Positions 8,973 to 18,043 of a stretch of DNA of 64,000 nucleotides are shown one piece after another. Source of the stretch: Christensenella sp. UBA7703 (lineage in GTDB: Bacteria; Bacillota; Clostridia; Christensenellales; CAG-138); the NCBI GenBank assembly GCA_002482505.1, contig DLGD01000037.1, positions 1 to 64,000 of the forward strand, given 5' to 3'. The notes under the pieces were generated by a model. That model was not told where the DNA came from and did not search any database. It saw nothing but the letters and a program-made list of their open reading frames with translations. How positions within the stretch are numbered: the first letter of the stretch is position 1; each line of letters opens with the position of its first letter. A program made the translations under genes and the position numbers.

Positions 8973-9497
8973 CTATGCTTCCAGCGCGGCAAACGCAGCG
9001 TGGTAGAGCAGGCGGCAGGCGAACACGTTTCGCCACCAGCCGAAGTTTGTGATCGAATAGCGGTAATACTTCTCCGTCTCCATAATCAACGAGAGATACC
9101 CTTGCCCGATTGCAAAGCGAATCTCTTCCTCGCGCGTGGGTGCGACTCGCGTGCCTGCAACGGCGTTGTAGGCCGCGAGAACATCTGCTTTCGCGGTGAG
9201 TGGCTGATGAAACGCGAAGCAGACGAAGTCCAGCATGCGATCTCCCCGGAAGCTCCGCTCCGGGTCGATCCAGCAAAGCCGGATTGCGCCATCTTCCCGC
9301 TGGACGATGCTATTGGCCGGCCAAATGTCGAAATTCACCATGCTCGATTCGACGGCAGAAAGCAACGCCCGATGCCGCTCAATCTGCAAAAGCAGCCGTT
9401 CCCATCTGCGGGAGCGGCTTTTTTCATCGGGAGGGGCGCTGCAGACAATACAGCGGAGATGCTGCCTGCGCAAACGGGCGCAATATGGCAGTTTCAT
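8973..9497 (-). pseudogene. Truncated phosphotransferase (APH-like) remnant
   Basis: The C-terminal half of an aminoglycoside phosphotransferase/choline kinase-like protein. It shows the catalytic loop as VNFDIWPANSIV (the usual HxDxxxxN, here with Asn in place of His) and the metal loop as LCWIDPERSF. The preceding ATP-binding lobe (about 120-150 residues) is missing; the first 24 residues of the open frame look like random reading into intergenic DNA. No ribosome site is visible, and the upstream DNA is occupied by the promoter of the GH3 gene on the other strand. I read it as a gene remnant left by deletion. A short functional kinase is unlikely. Confidence 0.65.
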
Positions 9498-9584
9498 CTA
9501 TTTGAAACTTTGTGCGGCTGATCATTTTTGCGCCTCTCGCGGTTCATCGAGTTTGCACATTCAACGTAAGTAGAAAATTAACTT

Positions 9585-9613
9585 TTGTCAACGGTAGCCT
9601 GTCTGCATATAAT
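9585..9613 (+). promoter_or_regulatory. Strong sigma-A type promoter of the GH3 gene
   Basis: TTGTCA at 9585-9590 and a consensus TATAAT at 9608-9613 with a 17-bp spacer, about 70 bp upstream of the start codon of the beta-glycosidase gene. Confidence 0.8.
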
Positions 9614-9683
9614 GATATTCAGAATTATTCTGTCAAAAGGAATACAGCAAAGCGCAATACAGCGCATGGAATCAGGAGACAGC

Positions 9684-11819
9684 ATGCAAAAATGGAACAC
9701 AACCGCGGTGAATCATCGCGCAAACGAAATTCTCGCCCGAATGACGCTTCCCGAAAAAGTGGCGCAGATGGTGCAGGTGCCGTTTGCCTATGTTTCGCGC
9801 GAGGAAGCGTTGGACTGGGCGAAACGAGGAGCAGGCTCGTTTCTGCATGTGCTGGGGGAGGACGCGCGCGAGATTCAGCGGCTTGCGCTGGGTACCCGCC
9901 TTGGAATTCCCGTGTTGTTCGGTATCGACGCGATCCACGGGCACGGACTCAATCAATCGGCTGCGATCTTTCCGTCCCAGCTTGCTGCGGCATGCAGCTG
10001 GAACCCGGCCGTGTTGGAAGAGATGGGTCGCGTGACCGCGCGGGAAGTCGCGGCGGACGGGCTGCATTGGACGTTTTCGCCCGTGCTCTGTTTGGGAAGA
10101 GACGCCCGCTGGGGCAGAATCAACGAGACGTTCGGCGAGGACCCGTATCTGGCGGGAGAGCTGGGCGCTGCGATCATCCACGGCTATCAGGGAGAGGACC
10201 TTGCCGACGGCGAGCATATCTTAGCCTGTGCAAAGCACTATATCGGCTATGGCGACGCAATCGGCGGGCGGGATTCCTGCGACACCGAGATGACGTTTCG
10301 TAAACTCAAGGAGACGTTTCTGCCGCCGTTTCGGCGCGCTGTGGAGGCGGGTGCGGCGACGGTTATGACCGCCTATGGCTCCATCGACGGCACGCCGTTT
10401 ACCGCGAGTGAGCGGGCGATGCGGGAGATTTTGCGCGGCGAACTCGGCTTTACGGGCTTCGTTGTGACGGATTGGGACAACGTTGCGAGCCTCGTGCAGA
10501 AGCAGTTTGTCGCAAAAGACATCGATGAAGCCGCTTTGCTTGCAGCTCGCGCGGGAAACGATATGATGATGACCACGACCGCATTTTACGAGAGTGCGAT
10601 TCGCCTCGTGGAGAGCGGCGCGCTGGACGAGAGCGTGCTGGATGAGGCGGTCGGGAATATCCTGCGCGTCAAGATTGCGATGGGGCTGTTTAAGCGGCCG
10701 CAGGATCGCGGCACGCCGGACTGCCTCGGCTGCGCGGAGCACAGGCTCAGCGCGCTTTTTGCCGCGCGGGAAAGCGTCACGCTGCTGAAAAACGACGGTG
10801 TGCTGCCGTTGAACGAAACTATTCGAAAAATCGCGGTCGTCGGCGCAAATGCAGACGACATCCGCGCGCAATATGGCGACTGGACATATTTCACCCACCC
10901 GCACCCAAGCCCGAAATCAACCCCGGCGCGACCGTATGTGACGCTGCTGGAAGGCGTGCGCATGCTGGCTCAGCCGCACGGGATCGCGGTTTCGTTTGCG
11001 CGCGGCTGCGGGCCGCTGCCGGATGAAGTGGACGACCTTGAGGCGGCGGTTGCGGCGGCAAAAGAGGCGGATGTGATCGTGCTTGCGGTGGGCGACGTGG
11101 TCGAGCAGGCGGGGGAATATCGCGATCGCGCGGATCTTTCACTCTCCGGCGCACAGGAGGCGCTCTTTGAGCGGCTGCTTCAGCTGGGTAAACCCATCGT
11201 CACCGTGTTGATCTCCACCAAACCACTTTGCGTGACCCGCGTGGCGGAAGGTTCTGCCGCGCTGATTGCCGCGTTCAACGGCGGTATGTATGGCGGGCAG
11301 GCAGTTGCGGAGGCGATCTTTGGCGCAGTCAATCCATCCGGAAAGTTGCCGATCTCGTTTCCGCGGCACAGCGGACAAATTCCCGTCTACTACAACAGCC
11401 TGCCCGGCTGGCATGGCGGACGGTATGTCGATCTGCCGGAGACGCCGCTGTTCACCTTTGGCGAGGGGCTTTCCTATACCTCGTTTGCGTATTCCGCTCT
11501 GCATGTAGAGCGGGAAACCCTCCGCGTCTCGGTCACGCTCACCAACACCGGGGCGCGCGCGGGCAGCGAAACGGCGCAGGTGTATGTGCGCGATCTGGTC
11601 AGCAGTATTTTAACCCCGCTCAAGCGGCTGATCGCGTTTCAGAAGATCCATCTGGAGGCGGGTGAATCAAAGCAACTCGTGTTCCAACTTCAGCGGGATG
11701 ATTTTTCACTGATTCGCGCGGACGAAGTGCGCGTGGTGGAACCCGGGGAATTCATGCTCTTTGTCGGCGGAAGTTCGAAGGATGTGGATTTGCTTACGCA
11801 GGTCATTGCGCTGGAATAG
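9684..11819 (+). CDS. Glycoside hydrolase family 3 beta-glycosidase (BglX-like)
   Basis: A 711-residue GH3 enzyme hydrolysing beta-linked glucosides or xylosides. The TIM-barrel domain carries the FGIDAIHGHG loop and the KHYIGYG substrate loop, and the nucleophile Asp263 in GFVVTDWDNV. The alpha/beta sandwich domain follows from about residue 370 (KNDGVLPLN) and the last 80 residues form the fibronectin III-like domain (GSETAQVYV, LKRLIAFQKI). There is no signal peptide, so it is cytoplasmic and probably cleaves imported oligosaccharides or phenolic glycosides. The start at 9684 follows AGGAG by 5 nt; an in-frame ATG at 9585 overlaps the promoter. It is monocistronic. Aryl-beta-glucosidase versus beta-xylosidase cannot be settled here. 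Confidence 0.93.
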   Translation: MQKWNTTAVNHRANEILARMTLPEKVAQMVQVPFAYVSREEALDWAKRGAGSFLHVLGEDAREIQRLALGTRLGIPVLFGIDAIHGHGLNQSAAIFPSQLAAACSWNPAVLEEMGRVTAREVAADGLHWTFSPVLCLGRDARWGRINETFGEDPYLAGELGAAIIHGYQGEDLADGEHILACAKHYIGYGDAIGGRDSCDTEMTFRKLKETFLPPFRRAVEAGAATVMTAYGSIDGTPFTASERAMREILRGELGFTGFVVTDWDNVASLVQKQFVAKDIDEAALLAARAGNDMMMTTTAFYESAIRLVESGALDESVLDEAVGNILRVKIAMGLFKRPQDRGTPDCLGCAEHRLSALFAARESVTLLKNDGVLPLNETIRKIAVVGANADDIRAQYGDWTYFTHPHPSPKSTPARPYVTLLEGVRMLAQPHGIAVSFARGCGPLPDEVDDLEAAVAAAKEADVIVLAVGDVVEQAGEYRDRADLSLSGAQEALFERLLQLGKPIVTVLISTKPLCVTRVAEGSAALIAAFNGGMYGGQAVAEAIFGAVNPSGKLPISFPRHSGQIPVYYNSLPGWHGGRYVDLPETPLFTFGEGLSYTSFAYSALHVERETLRVSVTLTNTGARAGSETAQVYVRDLVSSILTPLKRLIAFQKIHLEAGESKQLVFQLQRDDFSLIRADEVRVVEPGEFMLFVGGSSKDVDLLTQVIALE

Positions 11820-12122
11820 CCGGACAGATCATGAACCGCATTTGAGATTTCGCAAGCAATGGGAAGCAGGCCGGATTGTTTTTAAAACGGCGGGGAATCT
11901 GTGTTAACGGCGAAGGGCACTGCGAACGCAGGCAGGTCTTGTCAGCAAAAAAGCATTCGTGGTTCGGATGAGCGGCCTCTGTTGGAAACACACGTAAGCG
12001 AAATAGATGCAGCGCGAATCCTGTAAAAGACCGTTGCGGATTGGACAAGGGTTGTTTTTTCTTTGCAATTCTTCGCTATCATTTTGGCCCAGTTGACGGC
12101 GCGGGGAAGGAGAATTACAATC

Positions 12123-12227
12123 ATGATAACGAGATGTGTTACATATTTCATTTTATACTTACCCGGAGCGGATCACATAACGACACACCTTGAGGAGGTT
12201 CTTTCATATTACACAGATGAAGCATAG
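12123..12227 (+). CDS. Possible 34-codon upstream ORF ahead of the diguanylate cyclase gene
   Basis: A short open frame begins at ATG 12123, 11 nt after AAGGAG, and ends at TAG 12225-12227. It overlaps the likely start of the GGDEF gene at 12217, and the gene's ribosome site GAGGAGG (12192-12198) lies inside it. The peptide is mildly hydrophobic and unlike anything I know. It could couple translation to the cyclase or be chance. The rest of 11820-12122 holds no gene I can see. Confidence 0.25.
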   Translation: MITRCVTYFILYLPGADHITTHLEEVLSYYTDEA

Positions 12228-13401
12228 GAAAGTACTTCTGAGCCATTCGCGCGCTGCAACTTCATCCGAAAGCGGGTTACAACAAATGAAGGTATCTGAA
12301 CGGATTGGCGTATATCTTACTACCTTTCAGGAAAAACACGCGCAGAGCGAGGCCAGGAGCGCCGTCAACCTGCTTGTGTTTCAGTTGATCTATCTTGTGC
12401 TGATTTCGGCGACCATCATTCTCACCGCAATCGTCAATCGCGGAGAACGGCTGCTGTTCTACATGCTGCTGCTCGGCGGGTTGTTTATCGTGATCTTTTT
12501 TTCGCTCCTGTTGAACCTGCTTGGAAAATATCGTGCGGCATCTTGGCTCACCGCGCCATGCATGGTCATTGGGCCCTGGCTGTCGATCTTGCTCGATCCA
12601 ACGGTGCTCGCGGGGGATTTCGTGCCGCTGATCTATGTGGCGATGTCGATTCAGCTCTGTTCGATTCTCCTGCGCGAACGGGTGACCATCATCATCGCGG
12701 TTCTCCAACTGTCCGCAATCATTGCGCTCATCGCCGTTTCACCGGCGTTGCGGGCGATCAATTGGCCGAGTCTGGTGACGTTTATTGTCTTCACCTCTTT
12801 TATTGGCGTACTTTACGGTTTCTCCAGCAAACGGCAGATGCGGCAGATTGAAGAACAGCGAAACCAGCTGATTCTCGACGAGGCAAAGCTCCGCGCGCTC
12901 TCCGTGCGAGACCCGCTCACGGGGCTGTACAATCGACGCTACATGGAGGAAACATTTGACCGTGAAATCCAGCGTGCTATCCGCAAGCAGCAACCGCTTT
13001 CCGTCATCATGGCGGATATCGACGGGTTTAAGACTATCAATGACACCGTCGGGCATGTTTTGGGCGACAAGACGCTTATGACGGTGTCCGCGTTTTTGAT
13101 GAAGAGTATCCGCGCATCGGATGTTGCCTGCCGTTTTGGCGGAGACGAGTTTTGCCTGATCCTGCCGGACTGTACGCTCGAGGAGGGGATCAAGCGCGCA
13201 AACACGCTCCGCTGCGCATTGGAAGGACTTGGCGATTCAAGCGGGGACGGTCTGGAGCAATTCACGCTTTCGTTCGGCGTTGCGGCGATGCCGGAGGATG
13301 GCATGACGCGCGAGGCACTCATTGGCGCTGCGGACAGCGCGCTCTATTCCTCCAAGCGCGCGGGCAGAAACCGCGTCAACGGTATACGAACGCATTCCTA
13401 A
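12217..13401 (+). CDS. Membrane-bound GGDEF diguanylate cyclase
   Basis: A protein of about 394 residues with six hydrophobic segments in its first 200 residues, a short linker helix (QMRQIEEQRNQLILDE), and a C-terminal GGDEF domain that makes cyclic-di-GMP from two GTP. The catalytic signature is intact (RFGGDEFCLIL), as are the domain-opening DPLTGLYNRRY and the metal-site strand IMADIDGFK. No RxxD inhibitory site is visible just before GGDEF. The start is uncertain: GAGGAGG at 12192-12198 is 18 nt from ATG 12217, ATT 12208 is at ideal spacing, and ATG 12286 has no ribosome site. A c-di-GMP riboswitch and Tad pilus operon lie 40 kb downstream, so this enzyme may feed that switch. A terminator follows. 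Confidence 0.88.
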   Translation: MKHRKVLLSHSRAATSSESGLQQMKVSERIGVYLTTFQEKHAQSEARSAVNLLVFQLIYLVLISATIILTAIVNRGERLLFYMLLLGGLFIVIFFSLLLNLLGKYRAASWLTAPCMVIGPWLSILLDPTVLAGDFVPLIYVAMSIQLCSILLRERVTIIIAVLQLSAIIALIAVSPALRAINWPSLVTFIVFTSFIGVLYGFSSKRQMRQIEEQRNQLILDEAKLRALSVRDPLTGLYNRRYMEETFDREIQRAIRKQQPLSVIMADIDGFKTINDTVGHVLGDKTLMTVSAFLMKSIRASDVACRFGGDEFCLILPDCTLEEGIKRANTLRCALEGLGDSSGDGLEQFTLSFGVAAMPEDGMTREALIGAADSALYSSKRAGRNRVNGIRTHS

Positions 13402-13477
13402 CGTTGCCAATGCCGCTTGAGAGCCTGATGCACTATCTTGAAACAAAGGCGTGCCGGTAAATTTTGGATGGAATTGT

Positions 13478-13517
13478 AAGAGCGGGGAATCGTCCACACG
13501 GCCGCGCTCTTATTTTT
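13478..13517 (+). terminator. Intrinsic terminator after the GGDEF gene
   Basis: AAGAGCG / CGCTCTT stem with further G-C pairs inside, followed by ATTTTTT, about 80 bp after the stop codon. Confidence 0.75.
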
Positions 13518-13631
13518 TGTTTCTCGCGCGGTGGGTTTATGGTAAAATAGCCCTACGCCGGAAAGAAAACGTACGGTGTGGAAAACGCATGGCAATGCGG
13601 TAAGTTCAGCCGCTGCCGGGCAAGGAGCAAC

Positions 13632-15788
13632 ATGGAAACAGAAATTCAACTTCTCGCAAAAGAGTTTAGCAAAAACGAATCCCACGTGAAAAATGTTGTC
13701 GATCTGATCGACGAAGGATACACGATTCCGTTTATTGCGCGCTATCGCAAGGAAATGCACGGCACGATGGACGACACCACCCTGCGCGACCTTGCGGACA
13801 GGCTCACGTATCTTCGCAATCTGGCCGAACGGCGTGACGAGATCAAAAAAGCCATTGCAGGGCAGGAGAAACTCACGGACGAACTCAGCCTCCAGATCGA
13901 CGAGGCGAAAACGCTCGCCGTGCTGGAAGACCTTTATCGACCCTATAAGCAAAAACGCCGTACGCGCGCCACCATCGCAAAGGAAAAAGGGCTGGAGCCG
14001 CTCGCGACGCAGCTCTTTGCGCAGGGGAAAGACCTGCCTGCGCCGGATGTGCTCGCGCAATCGTTCCTGAGCCCGGAAAAGGGCGTGAATACGATTGAGG
14101 AAGCGCTCGCCGGCGCTTCAGACATCATCGCGGAGGCTGTCTCGGACGACGCGGGCATCCGCCAGAAGCTGCGCGATGTCATCGCGAAAAACGCGAAGGT
14201 TGGTTCGGTTGCGGCAAAGGAAGAGGACTCTGTCTATCGCCTCTACTATCAGTTTGACCAGCCGATGAGCCGCCTGCAAAGCCACCAGATCCTCGCGATC
14301 AACCGCGGAGAGAAGGAAGGCTTTCTCAAGGTCAATCTCGACCTGGACCGGGAACTCGCGCTCGGCACCGTCAAGCGCGCGGTCGTCAAGACAAATACAC
14401 CTGCGGGGAAATTTGTGGAGAACGCGGCGGAGGATGCGTATGATCGGCTGATCTTCCCCTCGGTTGAGCGCGAAACAAGAAACACGCTGACCGATCTTGC
14501 AAACGAGGGCGCAATCCATAACTTTGCAATCAATCTCAAACCGCTTCTGATGCAGCCGCCCGTGAAGGGGCATGTCACGATGGGGCTTGACCCCGGTTTT
14601 CGCAACGGCTGCAAGGTCGCGGTGGTCAGCGACACGGGCAAGGTGCTTGATACCACCGTGGTCTATCCGACGTTTGGCGAGCGGCAAAAGGAAGAGGCGA
14701 TTGAAAAACTCGAATCCCTCGTGAAAAAACATACGGTGGAGCATATCGCAATCGGCAACGGCACCGCCTCCCGCGAGACGGAGCAGATGACCGTAGAGCT
14801 GATCGCCAGAAATCATGGCGTGAGTTATATGATCGTCAACGAGGCGGGCGCTTCCGTTTACTCCGCGAGTAAACTTGCCGCGGAGGAGTTCCCGCAATAT
14901 GACGTGAACCTGCGCTCTGCTGTCTCGATTGCAAGAAGGCTGCAAGACCCGCTGGCGGAGCTGGTCAAGATTGACCCCAAGGCCATCGGCGTGGGACAAT
15001 ATCAGCACGACATGCCGCAAAAGCGCCTCAGCGAAACACTCGATGGTGTGGTGGAGGACTGCGTCAACGCGGTCGGGGTCGATGTCAACACCGCCTCACC
15101 TTCTCTGCTGAAGCAGGTTGCGGGCTTAAACGAAACACTTGCGAAAAACATCGTGGCGTATCGCGAGGCAAACGGCGCGTTCACCAGCAGAAAGCTGCTC
15201 ATGAAGGTGCCGAAGATGGGCCCGAAGGCGTTTGAGCAGTGCGCGGGCTTCCTGCGCGTGCCGGAGAGCAAGCTGGTGTTTGACAACACCGGCGTGCACC
15301 CGGAAAGCTACGCCGCCGCGGAAAAGCTGCTCACGCTCACCGGATACACCCTCAAAGACGTTGCCGCGGGCAAGATTGCGGAGCTGCCGGAGCGCGTGAA
15401 GCAGACGGGCGAGAGCAAGCTCGCTGCCGAATGCGGTGTTGGGTTGCCGACGCTCAAGGACGTGGTCAAGGAACTGGTCAAACCGGGACGTGACCCGCGC
15501 GACGAGCTGCCCAAGCCGGTATTGCGCACGGACGTGCTGGACATCAAGGACATCGTGCCGGGCATGATCCTCACCGGAACGGTGCGAAACGTGATCGATT
15601 TCGGTGTGTTTGTCGACATCGGCGTGCATCAGGACGGGCTTGTGCACATCTCGGAGTTGGTCAACCGCTTCATCAAACATCCCAGCGAGGTGGTGTCGAT
15701 CGGTGACGTGGTGCAGGTGTTGGTGCTTGGCGTGGATGTCGCGAAAAAGCGAATTTCGCTTTCGATGAAGCAGGTCGAGAAGCAATAG
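13632..15788 (+). CDS. tex: Tex-family RNA-binding transcription accessory protein
   Basis: A 718-residue cytoplasmic protein of the Tex/YhgF family, the bacterial relative of eukaryotic Spt6, linked to transcription and stress tolerance. The order is a Tex N-terminal helical region (IPFIARYRKE near residue 35), a YqgF-like RNase H fold (TMGLDPGFRNGCKVAV near residue 315), helix-hairpin-helix repeats (VGVDVNTASPSLLKQVAGL, near residue 480) and a C-terminal S1 RNA-binding domain (LTGTVRNVIDFGVFVDIG near residue 645). Length is normal for the family. The start follows AAGGAG by 5 nt. An extended -10 (TGGTAAAAT) near 13542 may be its promoter. Downstream XdhC starts 29 bp later and may share the transcript. 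Confidence 0.95.
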   Translation: METEIQLLAKEFSKNESHVKNVVDLIDEGYTIPFIARYRKEMHGTMDDTTLRDLADRLTYLRNLAERRDEIKKAIAGQEKLTDELSLQIDEAKTLAVLEDLYRPYKQKRRTRATIAKEKGLEPLATQLFAQGKDLPAPDVLAQSFLSPEKGVNTIEEALAGASDIIAEAVSDDAGIRQKLRDVIAKNAKVGSVAAKEEDSVYRLYYQFDQPMSRLQSHQILAINRGEKEGFLKVNLDLDRELALGTVKRAVVKTNTPAGKFVENAAEDAYDRLIFPSVERETRNTLTDLANEGAIHNFAINLKPLLMQPPVKGHVTMGLDPGFRNGCKVAVVSDTGKVLDTTVVYPTFGERQKEEAIEKLESLVKKHTVEHIAIGNGTASRETEQMTVELIARNHGVSYMIVNEAGASVYSASKLAAEEFPQYDVNLRSAVSIARRLQDPLAELVKIDPKAIGVGQYQHDMPQKRLSETLDGVVEDCVNAVGVDVNTASPSLLKQVAGLNETLAKNIVAYREANGAFTSRKLLMKVPKMGPKAFEQCAGFLRVPESKLVFDNTGVHPESYAAAEKLLTLTGYTLKDVAAGKIAELPERVKQTGESKLAAECGVGLPTLKDVVKELVKPGRDPRDELPKPVLRTDVLDIKDIVPGMILTGTVRNVIDFGVFVDIGVHQDGLVHISELVNRFIKHPSEVVSIGDVVQVLVLGVDVAKKRISLSMKQVEKQ

Positions 15789-15817
15789 ATAAGACAAAGA
15801 TCGGCAGAGGGGGGACC

Positions 15818-16738
15818 ATGCAAGTTGTCAATCTTGCCATGCAGGGCGGCGCTCCTGCGGAGCTGATTTTACAAACCGAGAATGAAACCGGTATAAAAAA
15901 GACCTATACCCGTGTCTTTTTGCCGCCGCGGCGGCTGATCCTCCTCGGCGGCGGGCATGTGTCCCAGCCGCTGAGCCGCTATGCCGCCGATCTGGAGTTT
16001 GACGTGGTGGTGGTGGACGACCGACCGGGGTTTGCAAACGCCGTGCGTTTCCCAGAAGCAGGTCGCGTGATCTGCGATTCGTTTTCTCATGCGCTGGAGC
16101 AGCTATCGGTTACGAAATATGATTTTGTCTGCGTGATTACGCGCGGGCATCGGCACGACGCGCTGTGTCTTCGGACACTGCTTGCCGGTACGCAACCGCG
16201 CTATCTGGGCTTGATCGGCTCGCGCAGGCGCACGATTGAGCTCTTCAAGATGCTCGAAGAGGAAGGCTTTGACCGCGCGAAGATCGACCAGATCCATACG
16301 CCGATCGGTCTTGCCATCGGCGCGGAAACGCCCAAGGAAATCGCGATTTCGATTCTTGCGGAGTTGATTTTGCATCGCAGCAGCAAGAGCAGTGCTTGTG
16401 AGGCGGAGCGACTGGCGCTGACCTCACACGAGCCGGAACTGCTTTCCTACCTGCTCTCCGGCAAAGAGCCCTGCGCGCTTGCCGTCGTGGTGGAAAAAAG
16501 CGGATCAACGCCCGTGCCGACCGGGGCAATCATGGCGGTCAACGTCCTCGGCGGCATCGTTGGCACCGTTGGCGGCGGCTGCGGGGAATATGAGATCGTC
16601 AAGCATGCGCTGGACGTGCTGCGTACAGGGCAGGCAAAACGCATCGACCTCGACATGAGCAACGACGTCGCCGAGGAAGAGGGCATGGTCTGCGGCGGAC
16701 GCATGAAGGTTTGGATTGAGCCGGTTTCGGCACAATAG
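15818..16738 (+). CDS. XdhC/CoxI-family protein with swapped domain order
   Basis: A 306-residue protein related to XdhC, which binds and sulfurates molybdenum cofactor for molybdenum hydroxylases. The usual order is an N-terminal XdhC/CoxI domain and a C-terminal Rossmann domain. Here the Rossmann part comes first (LILLGGGHVSQPL near residue 40, LGLIGSRRRT near residue 130) and the CoxI part last (VVVEKSGSTPVPTGA, GTVGGGCGEYEI, EEGMVCGGRM, from about residue 215). No molybdenum hydroxylase or cofactor-synthesis gene lies in the window. The start follows GAGGGGGG by 3-4 nt. It may serve a selenium- or molybdenum-dependent hydroxylase encoded elsewhere. Clostridial relatives with this order exist as far as I recall, so it may be a lineage trait. 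Confidence 0.85.
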   Translation: MQVVNLAMQGGAPAELILQTENETGIKKTYTRVFLPPRRLILLGGGHVSQPLSRYAADLEFDVVVVDDRPGFANAVRFPEAGRVICDSFSHALEQLSVTKYDFVCVITRGHRHDALCLRTLLAGTQPRYLGLIGSRRRTIELFKMLEEEGFDRAKIDQIHTPIGLAIGAETPKEIAISILAELILHRSSKSSACEAERLALTSHEPELLSYLLSGKEPCALAVVVEKSGSTPVPTGAIMAVNVLGGIVGTVGGGCGEYEIVKHALDVLRTGQAKRIDLDMSNDVAEEEGMVCGGRMKVWIEPVSAQ

Positions 16739-16753
16739 CGTGTAAGAGCACGA

Positions 16754-16782
16754 GCAGCAGGAATCGTTTCTGCTGCTTTTTT
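16754..16782 (+). terminator. Intrinsic terminator after the XdhC gene
   Basis: GCAGCAG / CTGCTGC stem with a 9-nt loop followed by TTTTTT, 15 bp after the stop codon. Confidence 0.85.
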
Positions 16783-16845
16783 AGAAACAGAAGTGCTTTT
16801 CAAGACGATTTTGATCGGGTTCAGCACGGCATTTTCAAAAAACGC

Positions 16846-16874
16846 TTGACAAAGCATTTCTCCGCGTGTACATT
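16846..16874 (+). promoter_or_regulatory. Promoter of cysK, with adjacent direct repeat
   Basis: Consensus TTGACA at 16846-16851 and TACATT at 16869-16874 with a 17-bp spacer. Directly downstream AAACATAT is repeated at 16875-16882 and 16884-16891 (9-bp period), overlapping the presumed transcription start. Such a repeat could be an operator, for example for an Rrf2/CymR-type cysteine regulator, but that is a guess. Confidence 0.75.
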
Positions 16875-16916
16875 AAACATATAAAACATATATGCGAAAT
16901 ATAAGGAGAGAATCAT

Positions 16917-17855
16917 ATGGCTAAGATTTCGAAAAGCCTGACGGAACTGATTGGAAAGACCCCGCTGTTGGAGCTCTCCAATTTTGAGAAGAAAAACGGA
17001 TTACAAGCGAAGATCGTCGCTAAATTGGAGTATTTCAACCCCGGCGGCAGCGTGAAAGATCGCATCGCGCTTGCGATGATTGACGACGCGGAAAAGCGCG
17101 GCGTGCTGAAAGCTGACAGCGTGATCATCGAGCCCACCAGCGGGAACACAGGCATCGGGCTTGCCTCCGTCGCGGCAGCGCGCGGATATCGCATCATCCT
17201 GACCATGCCGGAGACGATGAGCGTGGAGCGCCGCGTGCTCATGAGAGCCTACGGCGCGGAGATCGTGCTCACAGAAGGCGCAAAGGGCATGAAGGGCGCT
17301 ATCGCCAGAGCAAACGAGCTTGCGGCGGAGATTCCGCATTCGTTCATTCCCGGGCAATTTGACAACCCCGCAAACCCCGCGATTCACAAGGCGACCACCG
17401 GCCCCGAAATTTGGGACGATACCGACGGCAAAGTGGACATCTTTGTTGCGGGTGCTGGCACGGGCGGCACGGTCACGGGTGTTGGCGAATACCTCAAGAG
17501 CAAGAACCCCAATGTGAAGATCGTCGTGGTGGAGCCCGCCGATTCTCCGGTGCTTTCGGAAGGACGACCCGGCCCGCATAAGATTCAGGGCATCGGCGCG
17601 GGATTTGTGCCCGCCGTGTTGAACACGAGCGTGTATGACGAGATCATCCCCGTCAAGAACGAGGACGCATTTGCCGTCGCCCGCGAAATCGGCAGAGAAG
17701 AAGGGCTTCTTGTCGGCATCTCCAGCGGAGCCGCCGCTTGGGCCGCGACTGAGCTTGCAAAGCGCCCCGAAAACGCGGGCAAGACCATCGTGGTCATCCT
17801 GCCGGATACGGGCGAGCGGTATCTCTCCACCGCCCTGTTTGCAGACCTGCAATAA
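16917..17855 (+). CDS. cysK: Cysteine synthase A (O-acetylserine thiol-lyase)
   Basis: A 312-residue pyridoxal-phosphate enzyme that makes L-cysteine from O-acetyl-L-serine and sulfide in the cytoplasm. All family marks are present: IGKTPLLEL at the N-terminus, the PLP lysine in NPGGSVKDRIA (about residue 45), the substrate loop PTSGNTGIGLA (residue 72), the phosphate-binding GAGTGGTVTG (residue 180), and GISSGAAAWA near residue 265. Length is normal. The start follows AAGGAG with 8 nt spacing, and a consensus promoter lies just upstream. It is monocistronic with a terminator downstream. Confidence 0.97.
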   Translation: MAKISKSLTELIGKTPLLELSNFEKKNGLQAKIVAKLEYFNPGGSVKDRIALAMIDDAEKRGVLKADSVIIEPTSGNTGIGLASVAAARGYRIILTMPETMSVERRVLMRAYGAEIVLTEGAKGMKGAIARANELAAEIPHSFIPGQFDNPANPAIHKATTGPEIWDDTDGKVDIFVAGAGTGGTVTGVGEYLKSKNPNVKIVVVEPADSPVLSEGRPGPHKIQGIGAGFVPAVLNTSVYDEIIPVKNEDAFAVAREIGREEGLLVGISSGAAAWAATELAKRPENAGKTIVVILPDTGERYLSTALFADLQ

Positions 17856-17927
17856 AGCAATCTCAGTAAAATTATCACAAGCGTATTCCTGCTGAACATG
17901 GAACAAGCGCACGTGAACGAGCCAAAG

Positions 17928-17950
17928 AGCCGCCTTGTCGCGGCTTTTTT
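17928..17950 (+). terminator. Intrinsic terminator after cysK
   Basis: AGCCGC / GCGGCT hairpin with a 6-nt loop and a run of five T, about 70 bp after the cysK stop. Confidence 0.8.
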
Positions 17951-18043
17951 GCTGCCAACTGCGCGATTGTTGACGTGTTCCATATTTCAGGTTATGATTC
18001 TAAGGTGCTTTTTAGCGGCACAAAAAGAAAGGCGAATACAACC

